Positions 14,501-26,868 of a DNA stretch of 64,000 nt are shown here, piece by piece. Origin of the DNA: Panaeolus papilionaceus. Lineage: Eukaryota; Basidiomycota; Agaricomycetes; Agaricales. The position numbers and the translations under genes are program-made. Position 1 is the first letter of the stretch; every line of letters begins with the position of its first letter. The stretch lies in contig JADNRZ010000004.1 of assembly GCA_015501605.1 (NCBI GenBank), forward strand, positions 1,922,001 to 1,986,000, written 5' to 3'. Below the pieces are notes generated by a model, which saw only the letters and a program-made list of their open reading frames with translations, did not search any database and had not been told where the DNA came from.

Positions 14501-15658
14501 ATTCGCGGATATGAGACTCTGCTCTCTATCCCTGGTGCTTTCTCTTCGTCGACAACAAAGCGAGAAGAGTTGGCGATTCTGGATCAGGACGACGATGAAC
14601 CTACACAGAATGAGGTTGAGGTTCAGATTATCGCTTTCGTCGATGGCACAGACCCAGCAGTGAAACGCGCTCATGATATGTTCACTCGCAAGTTGGAGGA
14701 CGTCCAGCATGACATTGCAGCCTTGAAACGTGCGATGTACGATCCTGATGCTCTTCTGCCTCCAGCGCCAGCTACACCAGATCTGGCTTCCCCAGTTCCA
14801 ACTCCTCCGTCGTCCGGCTTTAACTTGTCTGGTGCTCAAAAGCCAGACGATGCATCGACTAAAGGTGGATGGACATCATGGATCAGAGGTGGGCCTTCGA
14901 GACCTTCGAGCCCTGCTCCTCAAGCTAGCACCTTCGGGAGCATCATGACAGCTCCCCGTTTGCGCTCATCACCGTCTACGTCAAGCTTACAATCAGGCAA
15001 TCAGCAAACGCAATCTCTTGGATATGGACCTCCTCCTGGTCCTCAACGACCTCAAGGTCAACGCCGTGGAAGCTTCCTAGGCTTCGGAATGGGTAGCTCA
15101 CAAGCCGATAATGCAAAGCATGACCCTCTCGCTGCGCTAGCTCTCCGAGTGCCGATGCCCAATTTCGGAAAACTTGTCGCAGATGTATATGGACCATCCA
15201 CTGCCCAACCAGGCTCCGCAGGATTGACAACTCCACAGAGTGCCTACGGATTCAATTTGGGATTAGGATTCCCTGGTCTTGGTGTTGCATCGCCGACGAC
15301 TCCGTTGGCGCCGGGATCTGCTGCTCCAATGCGGGCTAGAAGTGTGTCAACGATGTATATGCTCGGTTTGGGGGCATCGGCGTCTGGCAATTCGAGTGCT
15401 GGTGCGATGAAGGGGCGCACGGTTAGTGCTGGACCGGGAATTGGGGGGTTGTCGCCAGGATTGATGAGTAGGCAGAATTCGCAGGCTTCTAGTTCTAGTT
15501 TGAGTTTGGCGTCGTCGTCTGGGGTGAGTGGTAGTAATCATAATTATGGAGGGATGGTTGGTGTGGGATTAGAGAAGGTGGACGCGGGTGAGACGGACGT
15601 GGAGAATACGGACACGGAGAGCGGCGACGAAGGGGATGACGATGATGATATAGAGTAA
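11546..15658 (+). CDS. Large coiled-coil and low-complexity protein, possibly septation-related (UDS1-like)
   Basis: Three exons (11546-11629, 11679-12455, 12515-15658) give 1334 aa. The N-terminal third (about residues 30-430) is rich in Leu, Glu, Arg and Lys with heptad-like spacing, and is clearly coiled coil. The middle (about 480-880) is Pro, Ser, Thr and Glu rich and probably disordered. A shorter helical block follows around residues 880-1040, then a Gly/Ser/Pro-rich tail with several R-R/R-S-x-S type sites and a strongly acidic end. No catalytic domain is seen. The arrangement reminds me of fungal proteins annotated as up-regulated during septation, but that link is weak and from memory. 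Both introns are short, and the phases close. Confidence 0.75.
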
Positions 15659-17087
15659 CGTTGTTTTGTATTGAAGTAATTATATAATGTTTATATCATT
15701 TATTCATGTCTGTGGTTGTAAAAGGCGTAATTGATGTCTCCACAGGTGGCATCTCGTCTATATAAATATTTGAATAGTGATGGCAATCAAAAGTCTTGGC
15801 TGGGCGCCAAATTCTGGATCATGGCATTTTACGATCCAATAACCTTTTAGCTGGGTCAACACATCCGCTACGACTCTGGTGGAATTGTCACTATAGCTCA
15901 TTGGTACGGACTCTAGCGCTCAGAGAGACAAATATGAGCTTTGCTGCTATAATGGCGGTACCGACTATCACTGCTATTAATTGCAAGGGTATGTTCTGCT
16001 CTGGATCTTGCCTTTCTCATGCTGATACCCTGACTCCGTTGTGATGAATCCAGATATGCCTCCCATGCAAACAATCTTCTGTACAAAACACGTCTTTCCA
16101 AAATCAAATACTACCCTATCTTCTAATTAAGTGTATAACACCGATATTATATAGGCTCAAATGTATAATGAGTGCAAATAACATTTCTTCGTCATTTTCT
16201 GTTCAAGAATGAAGGGTCCCTGCATCCGTTACGCGAGGTTCATTTGTTCGTTTGGGAGTGCTTGCCGGATGGGATCAGTGGCGAAAAGGATCGAGGGAGA
16301 TAATGCGCAATCCAAGGCAGTGCCCAACGGCTGATTGGAGTGTAGGGATGGTATGTGACTCGTACCGAGTCAAGAGTCGGTGGCCATGGTCTTCGTGCGA
16401 GTCCAGATGATCACTAGTACTTCTGATGCTCATTGTTTGGAAATTGACACTGATACAATGCTATAAAGATATTCAAGATACCGAAAGATTTTATTTATCC
16501 ATTTTTGGCTCTGTAGGATTCTGAATGTAAAGCAAAGAAGTGATTCAAAATGACCAAGCGCAGTAGTGCACATGTGTGGAGTACGAAGGACTCGTACTTG
16601 CCAAGTTGCTTGAAATTTCCTCGATCAGAAAAGTATATCCTGCACGAAAAGGTGGGAATAAGATACCAAAACTGCTCTAAGCTATTCCTGCTATTCCTCT
16701 GGCGGACGTTGGACAATGGCGACTAGGGTTCTAAGCTATTCATGCAGAATATTCGGAGCTAGGATTCCCTTTCAGATCTGGACTATGCTACAGCAAAACA
16801 ATGGCACCTCATGGCACCACACATTTTCGGTGATTCTTGGATGCAAAGCTCATTGTGCGTTGACATATCAGTGATATCACCTATCGTGATGTGTTCGATA
16901 AGGAATTGGGTCGAAGGCCAAGTGGTTTGGCAGGGGCTGAAATTACTGAAAAAGGTAATATCACGACCATGTGACTTGAAATTACAGAGACCGCAGGTAT
17001 GAACAATGGGGTTGTGGAATCCATCAACCTTGATTCACTACCACCACCTTCTCATTGTTCAGACTACATATAAATCGGTGAGTTTCC
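15659..17087. other. Intergenic; left-arm boundary of the inverted duplication inside
   Basis: 15659-16575 holds the coiled-coil gene's 3' flank and unique sequence with no supported gene. From 16576 the sequence matches the reverse complement of the right arm (ending at 58932). 16576-17087 is therefore duplicated upstream sequence of the FunK1 kinase. A 63-codon frame at 16811-17002 has an identical twin at 58506-58697, which only reflects the duplication. Confidence 0.6.
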
Positions 17088-19821
17088 ATGTTATTTTCCC
17101 CGTCAATCATGCTAAGCGCAACCTCGATACCATTTTCAACGCTTTACAGCTCTGAAAGCAAAAAACGAGCCGTTCGCGCAGAATCTCTTTACAAGGCGGT
17201 ACTAGAGTCCAACGCTTTATCTTCTGCAAGCACAAACACTTCCTCTACAAGCGACACCCAAAATCAACTCAGTCTCGTACCTGTCAATATGCCACTTAGA
17301 GGGAGCTCCTCAGGCCCGCTTTCGCAAGGCTTTCGTGACGCAGAAAGTATTAAGGACGCCGTCGGTTCGGAACTCAATGGATCAACCTATTGGATCAAGG
17401 ATTCTTCTCTGAAAACGATGCTGGAGGCTGCTGCAACTACTGAAGAATGCCAGGCTTATCTCGACCATTGTCCTATTTACCAGGAGGCTGTCGAACAACT
17501 CGAACTCGCGACTGCTGAAGACGACCTTTACGCACCAACAATAAAGCTTGTTCAATCAATACTCGATCACTTCGGCCTTGGAGAGAAGAGGACGGTCAAA
17601 GATGCTCACAGTTCCCATCTCCACCACATTGAGGTCCAGGACGACTCATCCTCGGCTGCTGGAGCCAAACATACAGCTCCATCCGCGACCAAGGCTAAAT
17701 CGGGCTCTCGTAACTCCAACTTGCAGGCATCTTCATCGCATTACAAGAAAATCGGCGAATCTACGCGCGAGGCCACCAAAACGGCGTACTCTGCTGTCGA
17801 CCTTGTTGTCACAGGGACGCCGAAAGAGTTTGACTTCACTGATCCCTGCGCCCACCCATGGATCAAGAAGAATGTCCAATCCTACACCACTTGTCTCACC
17901 CCAATCGACGCCAAGCTCTTAGGCTGTAAAGATACGGAGGCTCAACTTTTCTGTCAGGCGGGAATGTATGCCAGGTGCGTTGATAACCCTTTTGCAAACG
18001 AATTACTCGTCTAACACTGACGTGTTATTATAACAGAGCGTGTTTTAACTCTCAGCGTCATAGGACCTTTGTTTACGTTATCATGATGAACCAGGAGGCG
18101 GTAAAACTCTTTTACTTTGACCATTGCGGCGGCATGCTTTCGGAGTGGATCTCTTTCAAGGACGACCCAAAAGCGCTCATTCGCATGATCCTTCTCACCT
18201 GCAAGGATGACCCCGAAATGGTCGGCCTTGACCCAGCCGTTTCTTTTGTTTCGGCTAGGGTCAGGTCTTCACGCCAGGCCGCCGTCCAATATGCTACGAA
18301 GCTATACAAACGGAAGATTCAGGTCAAACTCAACAACCGAGATATGACTCTCAGCGTCCAGGGTCTTACATGGGCGTCAAACGCAATCCACGGGAGAAAG
18401 ACCATCTGCTGGAGGGTACAGGACGAGGAACACAACATCTTTATGCTCAAGGAATGCTCTCGTCGGGTCGATCGTACTCCTGCAGAGTGGGAGATGCTTG
18501 AAGCAATCAATGCAAGTCCCGTCCCAATCACTGGCGTTGGGAAAATGGTCGGTTACGCAAAGAGCTTCACTGTGTCGGAGCTTCGCGAGCGCATCAAGAT
18601 GGATATGCCTGCAACACTTCCAAATCGAGAACGATACATGGTCCTTCTTGAGGCACATGGCCTGCCGATTAGCCATTTCCGCAATCCGATGCAATTCCTT
18701 CTCGCATTTCGCGATGCTGTCTCCGGTGAGTGTATTTACCGCCTAATTCTCAATCCTCGTCTCATTTTTCAAACAGGGCACCAGCAACTGTGGCAGCTCG
18801 GGATACTGCACCGCGATATTAGCACCAACAACATCCTTCTCGGGAAGGACAACGCCTCGGTGGGGAACAGAGGGGTGCTCATTGACCTTGACCTTGCTAT
18901 TTTTATTGAGGAAGTGAAGGCCCGCTATGGCCTTGGCACCAGAACGGTACATTTCCTACGCCACTCAGTCGCTCCCATTTACTCTGTTTAATGTTGTGCT
19001 TATCGATGATTTAGGGAACTCACGTTTTTCAGTCCTACATGATGCTCAGTAACCAATCTAATCACGTTCTACACTTTCCACACGATCACCTTGACGATTT
19101 GGAATCATTCTTTTGGGTCTTGGTCTGGATCACTTTGTCGTACGAGATTCACGGGTCGGGCAAAGATGTCGAGGTGCACAAGATATCGTTGGATAACCGA
19201 CCGAAACTCCTCAACAATTTTGAAAAAGAGGATTCTGCGTCATACAAGTATGACGCCCTCGATCCTGGTAGCATTGACACACTGGCGCCTGGCTGGACGA
19301 GGGAGTTTCATGACTTAGTGGATGACCTGGCCGGATTTTTGAAACCCAGGGTTTCTAAAAAGAAGTTGCTGCGAACCCAGATGAACAGATCACATAGACT
19401 CAACGATCCTGATCCAAACCTGCCATTATGGTTGACCAATGATAAACCCCTTGTCGCATTAAAGGAGGAGGCGCTAGACGACTACAAAATGTTCCTTGGC
19501 CATATCGACGCAGTGATTTCAAATTACCAAACGTCCCCTGACAATCTACCTGCCAGTTCCAGTGGCTCCGCCAACTGTCCAGTACCCACCACTCCGAAAC
19601 CATCTCAAAGTGTCAAGGACAATTCGGTTACGCCAACTGTCATTCTGGGATCAGGCTCCAAGCGCTTCCGCGGCCCTGGTGTTGTCCCAGAGGATAGCCC
19701 GAGCGCAAAGCGCAACCGCAACACTGATTTTCTGTCCAATCGCTCCCAGTCTCCGTCTCCCGCCCCTCGGAAGGGGAACGGCCAATCCTCTCGCAGCAGC
19801 ACCAGTTCCTTGGGGAAATGA
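17088..19821 (+). CDS. FunK1 fungal-type protein kinase, left copy
   Basis: Four exons (17088-17974, 18037-18725, 18777-18946, 19015-19821) give about 850 aa. The C-terminal half matches the FunK1 kinase family expanded in mushrooms. It has L-L-E-A-H-G-L-P-I-S, F-R-D-A-V-S-G, the catalytic loop L-H-R-D-I-S-T-N-N-I-L-L with HRD at about residues 537-539, and G-V-L-I-D-L-D-L-A where classic kinases have DFG. It ends the lobe with F-P-H-D-H-L-D-D-L-E-S-F-F-W. The N-terminal 350 residues are helical and Ser-rich, and the tail is basic and Ser/Pro-rich, possibly a nuclear signal. The start is uncertain: the ATG at 17088 lies inside what could be a 5' UTR intron (17078-17148), with Met codons at 17108 and 17290 as alternatives. 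Substrates are unknown. Confidence 0.85.
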
Positions 19822-22205
19822 GGGTTGAGACCGTTAAGTAGCTTCTTTCTAGTTTTGATTTACAGTAATCTTTGACGCATGCTATGACATTCATGTACCC
19901 TCTTATTTCTCCTCTTTCCGATTTATCCTTCTGCTCCATTAGTATATACCTGTGTGACAGAATTTTCATCCCCGTTTCCATACACTTTGATTGCTTTCCA
20001 CTCCCTCGTTTCCATTGCTTACTTTTGAATCTTTTGAATGCAACCGAGTTAACCTCGCAATATATATGTGTTGACAGATTGTTGTTTGTGATTACGATTG
20101 CATGAAGACCTTGCAAGCACCAAATTCACCCGTATGGTCCGGTGGCTGAGCCCCTTTGATTGCACTTGACCGTATTGGGGAAAAATTCTGGTCATACCCG
20201 AACACTTTCACGACCGAGAGCGATGCTCTCTCCTACCGGAGCTGCATGCACAACCCATGAACTATTTGAAGAATCTGATGCAGTTTCCTCATGCGTTCCG
20301 AGATGCGGTTGCTGGCCAGTACGGTTTGCCATTCGGAAAATGGCTTCACTGACGATTGGTTTGACAGGTCATCGGCAGTTGTGGGAGATAGGTATATTCT
20401 TTGGGGGGAAGATGGTGCATCTGAGGGTAATCGAGGCGTGCTCATTGAACTTGAGCGGTATCACGCGACCACGAGGTGCCCTTGCCACCAACGCGAACAA
20501 TGACTAAGATTCTCAGCGAGATAAAGACTCGAGAGCTTGGACTAATACCGCGACTTGGTTTTGTCCAGATTCGGAGTGCATTCAGTGAGTCTAATTCTTT
20601 CAGTCTTCAGTCTTTCTCCTTTGAACTTTAACATCAAAACGCGGTCAGACGGCCTGCTCTTCACAGCAATGACGCTGAGCAACAACACAAACAGCATTAC
20701 TACGCATTTCGAAGGACTCTTTCCAGGGACGTCTAACCCACTGACCGCCCACGATGGAACTAGAGGTGTCACTTGTTCCGGAAAACAGAGAACCAGTGCC
20801 AAATACGGAGTACCCAACTGCGATAAAAGTTTATTCCACGATACCAATTCATGGTGTGGGATATCGGGTCACCGTTCTCCTTGTAGCACACCTGTGGTCC
20901 ATAAATAATAACTGGATGCTCGCTCCAGAAACAGGTCGAATAACGATAGCAGTGCTGAGCAAAAATCTGCATTTGTAGATCCTTGACCACACACGCTAGA
21001 ATGCCGAGGGCTGTCGTCCATTCTTTTCAGCCACCAAGAGGAATGACAAATGTGCATGTCAAAGAAACGCATTGATACTGAGCGCGTTGACGCTTGAGAG
21101 GCTCTGCCGGGGCTGAGAAATGATGTTATCCGTTGAGCTGAAGTTTGCTCCTGTCTTCAGTTGAGCAACGGCAATCGGGTCAGGTTGTAGTGACCTTTGC
21201 GTTTCCACAACGAAAGCAGTAACGATCGTGGAAAATGAACCAGCCTACAATATGTGGTCAGTGTCTCTCGCACTGCAAAGCTACCTGTGGACATGCGAAA
21301 GCAAAAGTTTTGAATCTCTTCTTCCCATGCATGAAGCATAGTGTCATTGCACAGTTTTGCCATCTGAGCTGGTTTCTCGCAAGGGTCTCCTTCGTATCCC
21401 TGCAGTGGGTTATTGAGCTTGGTGCTGTATAGGTTGAATCCCAGCCAACTGGGAATGTCCGAACCATCAAACGTGCATTTTTCACCCTATTTTCGCGTTT
21501 TAAACTGTCCACTGGAAGCTTGTGTGGTCGACGTAGTTCTTGATTTTGGAATTGAAGAGTATGACTGTACGGGCGTAAATCCAGCTCTTAGATAATGGGA
21601 TGAGCGCGCTGTGGGTTGACACTTACGTCCATGCTTGCCACCACTTCAAGAGTAGAGTCGTCAAGTAACAACAATATTACTTCCTTCCAAAATTATCTCA
21701 TAGCTGAAAGTCTTATAATGAACAGTACTATTGCAAAACATTTTCCTCGTTTCCTAGAGACAGCATACAGTGCGGAAAGATGCTTGACGGCGGCGAAAAC
21801 TAAAGACAAACATCACTAAATTTCGACCTGGTTTATCGCGCCATTGGGAGAAGTCTGTCCGACGCACCTCAATGATTTGGTATTTCCCATCATCGGGCGT
21901 GTGCCAACGAGTAACTAGACCATCAGTTGCGCTCGGAAACATACAACCAGACATTTGTGGTAGCAGGTACTCCTCTAGTAGGGACTGTGCAGAGAAGATG
22001 GCTGCTTTGAGTGATAGTGCAACAGAAAAAAAACTCATGTAAATTCTGGTTAATTAGCAATATTAGACAATTTTATGTACAGCAACTATAAAAAAGTCAT
22101 TGAGACTCAAAAGTAACACAAGCGAGGTATCGCGATGGACGTACTGGATATGGTATATACATATCCAGAAGCAAAGAGAAAAAAATGCAATCACGTAGGC
22201 CACTA
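19822..22205. other. FunK1 3' flank, kinase fragment, duplication edge and unique spacer
   Basis: 19822-20756 belongs to the left arm and holds a decayed kinase piece. 20757-22205 is unique. A minus-strand frame at 21754-22038 (94 codons) has protein-like composition and a possible donor near 21865, but I could not extend it into a gene. Nothing else is supported. Confidence 0.45.
20222..20480 (+). pseudogene. Decayed FunK1 kinase fragment, left copy
   Basis: Translation in changing frames recovers M-Q-F-P-H-A-F-R-D-A-V-A-G, then after a probable old intron G-H-R-Q-L-W-E-I-G, and then L-W-G-E-D-G-A-S-E-G-N-R-G-V-L-I-E-L-E. In the intact kinases a catalytic loop (HRDxSxxN) separates the last two blocks; here it is deleted. 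Frame breaks and the missing loop make this a pseudogene. An identical fragment lies at about 55028-55286. Confidence 0.8.
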
Positions 22206-24732
22206 TCACAGTGTTTCAATAGTATGTTGGTTATCCGTTTCAGTAGCAATGGATCCATAAGATGCAGTCGGAATGTCCAGCTTATCGTTATTGGGCATAT
22301 GGTACACGATTTTGGCAGGGCACCTTGACAAAGTGGATCAATATCTGGAGGACGAAAATTTATGGTGCGCAAAGACGTACCGCTTCTCTACATCACCTTC
22401 CCTCCAAGCAAGATCCGCTTTGAAAGAAGGCAGCCCAAAGTATAGCACAATTTGTGCACGGAAAACCGAATATGTCTTTCCTTTCAGTTTTTCCTCAGTG
22501 AGCGGAAGATGATCAGCGTTCACGACAACACTGAATGCTTTGGTGAAGTTTTCTAATATCCAATGAGCGAACATTCTCAATGACAACAGAACACATCCTC
22601 ACCTTTTTCGTCGTCCCAAAAGCGCTCGCCAGTGTTTTTACCCTTGTAGCACCAAATAGGCACGATAATGTCCCTGCCATTTTTAAAACCGTGTTCGTTC
22701 CGTGCATAAACTCCCCGGCGTGTTTCTTTGAACTCAGACACTTTGACATTCTGCCAGGAGCGTATATAACTAGTACCATGGTGCAATTGAAGAAGTTGCT
22801 GACGCACCTTTGCCAGCATTTCAGCAAAATAGTTGGAGAGTACCATTACCCCCTCGTCATTCTCGTAATGCCCATCTGGTCGGTTATATCTTTTCTTATG
22901 GGCCCTAATGTTTGGTTTGTATATAACAGGCCCAAAGAATCCATATGCAACTTTGGACAAGCGTGCACGGACAAAATGGTCTAGATAGAATGATGCAGCA
23001 CCATTTGCGACAGCCTTGTTTCTACCGCAACAGATTTGTGAGTGATAAATCAGCTGAAGAGTCGCAACGACGCACGTTAGATTCTCAACACGATGGACCT
23101 TCACCGAGATAGAAGCAAGGGCTGATTTGACAGATTGAAATAAGTAGTCGTTGCTCACAAACCCTCCAACCAAGATAACATGCTATGTGAACAGCCTTGA
23201 TTAGTGCTATAGTTCAGATCACGATAAGATATAAACAACACACAGAAATTGTTTTGTTCGCCAACTTGCGTTGTTCGATCACCGCATCATGTATACAGTC
23301 AATGGCTGGCTTAAATAGCGCAGCGACTTCCTCTCTGATAAATCAGTCCATATTAGCTCCGTTTAAGTCAGGTAAACATTTTCAACGCACCCTTTGAGCC
23401 TTAACTGACCAAAGCAAATCCCAGCTTCCTCATCATTATCACCCACACCAGCGAACTTGACAAATTGGGGCTCTTGCGGATCACGGAACCGCAACTTTGT
23501 AGTGTCATCAAAGGCTTCAACAATCTCGTCAATGTCATCGTAGTACTCGGAATCGATGAGACGCTCTGTTCCACTATAAGCTTTCATGCATTTATGAGAA
23601 AAGAAAACGAAAGGGGCACCTTTAAGAAATGCCTTCGCTCGGATAGTCACGAAGACAGATCCTTGAAAGTAGCCTGTTAAAGGAAGGATTAGCACATCGT
23701 CGACAACAGGAAGACGATATCTGGTGACTGACACGCAGGTGAAGCAATTTCTTCAAAGATGCCTCGATCTTCGCTCTGCTTTTTCTTCCGACGGTACGAG
23801 CTCACGTCTATTGTACCACCACCAGCGTCGATAACAGTAAAACCTGTTCCTTTCTACAGGTACCATTAGCGCCCTGTCTGACTTAATACAAAAGGTAAGC
23901 TTGCCTTCATGGAAGAACTAGACCCCAAAGTCTCAGAGGCCCAATGGAGACTTGCTTCGCCTTCAGTGACAAAATGAAGTCGCTCATATAAGCATTCCCC
24001 ATCATCGGGGAGTAGTGCAGCCTTGCAAGCGGCCTTGGAGTAGCATTGCTGCTGATATCCCTCCCAACCGTTAGGGTGAGATAGTATGTACACAGCACCC
24101 TGGCCAAGGGGATATCTTCCGTCGTCATCTGGTGGTGGGCTTAGAGAGGTTGAAAGTGACTCCCACATGGTAGCACCATGTGCATGCTCAATGAACCGGA
24201 GAGCACATTGATTCAGGTAGCGCAAGTAGTCTGCAAGGATATCCTCAAAGCTCTTGTTCTGTGGGAGTGGAGGAAGACGATCTCCTCCATCTTTCTCATC
24301 ATGCTTAGGCCGAAGATGAAGTTTAAACCTGCGATCAGGCGTCAGCGATATGTCTTCGTTGGATCATGATGCGCACCATTCCACTTTAATCCATTGCTCG
24401 TCATGCGCCTGTTGTTTGATATGTTCTGAGAGTGTCTCCGCGCCAACAGCTTTAAGTGTCCCATCGGAGTCATAGTATAGGATGCTCGGCACTTTGGATA
24501 AGGAAATAGGTTTATTTATGTCTGCGCTTGGGAAACGGGTCACTCCTTCAACCTTGGGAACGCGACCAGGATCTAGGATACTGTGCTTTATTGAGTGATT
24601 TCAAGAACTTCATAGCAAAAGACGACGAGCCAGAGTGCCGCACCTGTATGAAATTCCACTCCATGTGGTTCCTACATCAAATGCAAGCACCAAACGACGT
24701 CTTGTACCTGGGTAAGTGTTTCGAGACCACAT
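22206..24732 (-). CDS. Hsp70-like ATPase (Hsp12A/B-type, actin-like ATPase fold)
   Basis: Eleven minus-strand exons give roughly 670 aa. The start is the ATG at 24732-24730 (M-W-S-R-N-T-Y-P-G). Phosphate-1 motif is F-D-V-G-T-T-W-S-G-I-S-Y, phosphate-2 is V-I-D-A-G-G-G-T-I-D-V-S-S-Y, and the adenosine motif is V-I-L-V-G-G-F-V-S-N-D-Y-L-F. The C-terminal part carries the G-A-A-S-F-Y-L-D-H block and ends with a C-P-A-K-I-V-Y strand typical of this basidiomycete group. These proteins keep the Hsp70 nucleotide-binding fold but lack the canonical substrate domain and EEVD tail; their role is not established. Ten introns are inferred, all about 45-80 nt. One, 23854-23904, uses a GC donor (AAG/GCAAGC). 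Confidence 0.85.
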
Positions 24733-25614
24733 TGTGAGTGCTTATTTACGTAGGTAGTGATTGAGTGCGATTATCATTCCAGTCACTTAAGAACCTCCCT
24801 GTGTCAAACACCTAAAGCAGTTGGTAGCGGTTAGGAAAGGACAAGGAACCCCAAGAGCCCAAGCACATACTCACCCTGAATAACCCTTGTATGCCCTCTC
24901 GGTGTTATCCTGGAAGTGTCAACACAGCCGCATGTTCAAACTCCTCTATCTACCTCAGTCATGCATAGCATATATGTAACGCAAACAGACAGATTTATTG
25001 CGCACAAGACAAATACGTGAAAAAATACCTGATTGATTGCAGGTTCACAGTGAGTGTCGCCGACACCAGTGCTGACTGTGACTTCGGCAGTTGAGTCTTT
25101 CAAACGGAGATTTAAATTTGTAAATTCACGCGACTCCGACGATTCTCAGTTCGGCAAGTCGATCCAGGACACCACCGCCGTCTTGACGTTACTTGACGAT
25201 AACTTGACGATGTCGTTTTATATTCTGATGATTAGTTTTTAAAAGGCATCGTTCTTTGCTTTTGTCTGTCCCTTACTTCACCCACCTTTCCGAGCCCAGT
25301 AGCGTAAACCGCGCAGGTGGCCCACTTCATCGGAGTCACGACACGCAAGTGCAGTTTATTGACATGTTGCAGTTTTGTTCTAAATGCATTCCCCATCCTT
25401 TCGCTCAAACGATACATATCACTGATCAGTTGAAGACGTTTGTCTTATCCAGGTCTAACCCTCGTTGTAATCTCGTCTTCGAAGCTAGCCTGGGATGCAC
25501 AACGTTGCAGCGTGCCAATTATATTTGTAGCTAGCACCTCATCCGAGCGAGACAATTTACATCCCAATATTTCTTTCTTGCCTGTCACCCTATCCTGCTC
25601 TACATCCCCCCTCA
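24733..25614. other. Intergenic between Hsp70-like gene and small membrane protein gene (divergent)
   Basis: About 0.88 kb separates the two divergently transcribed genes, so both promoters lie here. No TATA box stands out. A short direct repeat of ACTTGACGAT occurs near 25190-25210. No gene is supported. Confidence 0.4.
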
Positions 25615-26081
25615 ATGGTTTTCGAAGTAAGACGACAAGCCAGGTCACCATCAGAATCACCCTCATCGGCGGTCGACACCTCCCATATCATCATTTATGT
25701 CTTTGTTGGCATCGTGGCCGCAGTAGTAGTTTGCCGCTTGATTTGGATGCTATCTAGTTATGTCTACAGACGAGGTTGGTACATCAAAGTATGCGAGCTT
25801 CTTTCACACCGTGCTAAGATTCTTTACGACACTGGTTAGTACGAGGCTCACGGGCGTCAAACCCCATGAGTTTGGGAGATGCCCCTCCACTCCGAACAGT
25901 TGTACCACGAGAATCTCAACTTAAACCCCACCAATATCAAATCCATGACTTGGACGACACTTTAACCCCCCCTTTACCTGTATTTCTCATCCCACCGTTC
26001 AAGTTTGAACAAGGTTCCCAGATAATCGGTCCCAGCCATCAACCTCCCCGGGCCCCGTCACGCTACACCGAGAAATTTTAA
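25615..26081 (+). CDS. Small single-pass membrane protein, unrecognised
   Basis: Two exons (25615-25834 and 25900-26081, 65-nt intron with GTTAGT donor) give 133 aa. Residues about 22-50 form one hydrophobic segment (H-I-I-I-Y-V-F-V-G-I-V-A-A-V-V-V), flanked by a short Arg/Ser-rich N-terminus and followed by basic residues. The C-terminal half is Pro-rich and polar. No cleavable signal sequence is evident, so it is probably an anchored protein. The reading phase closes exactly across the intron, which supports a real gene. The family was not recognised. Three other small membrane protein genes occur in the window (49650, 52059, 53201). Confidence 0.6.
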
Positions 26082-26296
26082 TCCCATTTCATTTCCAGTA
26101 TTTCCAATTCTTCTTAGAGTAGTGAGATGTATTTCTATATATATATGATATGCCTGTACGAAAAATTTGAACTTGTACAACAAAACACGGTTTACTTAGT
26201 CGTATATTGTAATATAGGATTGTTCTCCGTGTATACAAGTCTTTACGGAGGCTTTCATTTCAACTATCCTCGACATTCGTACTCGTAATTCCTGCA

Positions 26297-26868
26297 CTAA
26301 CAAGTGCACTTCCGGGTCCAGAGTCCTCTTCCAGAAACCCAGAAAACTCTGCATCCCAAGCTCTTCGTCAGGTTTCCAGTAATAGTCACGCCATCAAGCA
26401 AATTAAGGCGGAAGGAACTTGGACCAACGACACCCCCGAAGCGCCTCCATCCAATCAACTGAGAAAGCGATCGATACCCAAGGCGTGCTGATGCGGTAAA
26501 CGCAGGGATATTTTGGGCGAACGAGCCTGAGAAGGTGTAGCGGTGAGTGCGGAAGTGGAACCAGATACGGAAGTACGTGGCTTTCGCGTCGACAGATTGT
26601 TGAGTCGGGAGGACCTCGAAGGTTACATCGATGGTTTCCGTGTCGGAAGCTCTCGATGCTACCTCTTGCAACGCAATAGAGAGCTCATCAACGGTCAATT
26701 GATGCTCTTCTTCTTTCTATCCCTGATATCAATACATATGTAAACATTCCTTCCTTTTTTCAACGTACCAACGACGAGCCAAGGGCCGTTGGTGGATCGA
26801 AGCTGAGTAGGGACTAGTGCGGTGTTGAGCATTGCGTTTATTGTCAGATGTCACTCAATTCTTACCAT
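26297..26868 (-). CDS. Unrecognised beta-rich protein, paralogue A of a pair
   Basis: Proposed exons on the minus strand are 26866-26868 (just the ATG), 26769-26813 (45 nt) and 26297-26716, giving 155 aa. Introns of 52 nt follow the ATG and codon 16. The body alternates hydrophobic and polar residues and suggests a beta-barrel or sandwich, with F-G-G-V-V-G-P-S-S-F-R-L-N-L-L-D and V-T-I-T-G-N-L. The neighbour at 27449-27993 has the same three-exon structure, the same 45-nt second exon and clear similarity (Y-T-F-S-G, V-V-G-P, I-T-G-N). No signal peptide or catalytic motif is seen. I do not recognise the family. Only a faint pattern resemblance to VapA-like beta-barrel proteins occurred to me, and I give it little weight. 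Confidence 0.65.

Larger units (their letters stand above)
16576..20756 (+). repeat. Left arm of a 4.18 kb inverted segmental duplication
   Basis: Every matched landmark in this arm and in 54752-58932 adds up to the same coordinate sum (75508): the kinase start 17088/58420, kinase stop 19821/55687, kinase fragment 20233/55275 and open frame 20555/54953. The arms are thus collinear without a net indel over about 4.18 kb. Translated kinase copies differ at only a handful of residues. The match starts at GTGGAGTACGAAGG (16576). It ends at about 20756, where five mismatches cluster in the last 90 bp. No terminal repeats or target-site duplication were seen at the edges. Confidence 0.95.

Noticed and set aside
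19640..20116. 158-codon antisense frame at the FunK1 3' end, with an identical twin at 55392-55868
   Set aside because: Presence in both arms reflects the DNA duplication, not coding constraint; it is antisense to the kinase tail and 3' UTR.
16576..20756. The duplication arms as a transposon or giant mobile element
   Set aside because: No terminal inverted repeats, target-site duplication, transposase or tyrosine recombinase was seen at or inside the arms.
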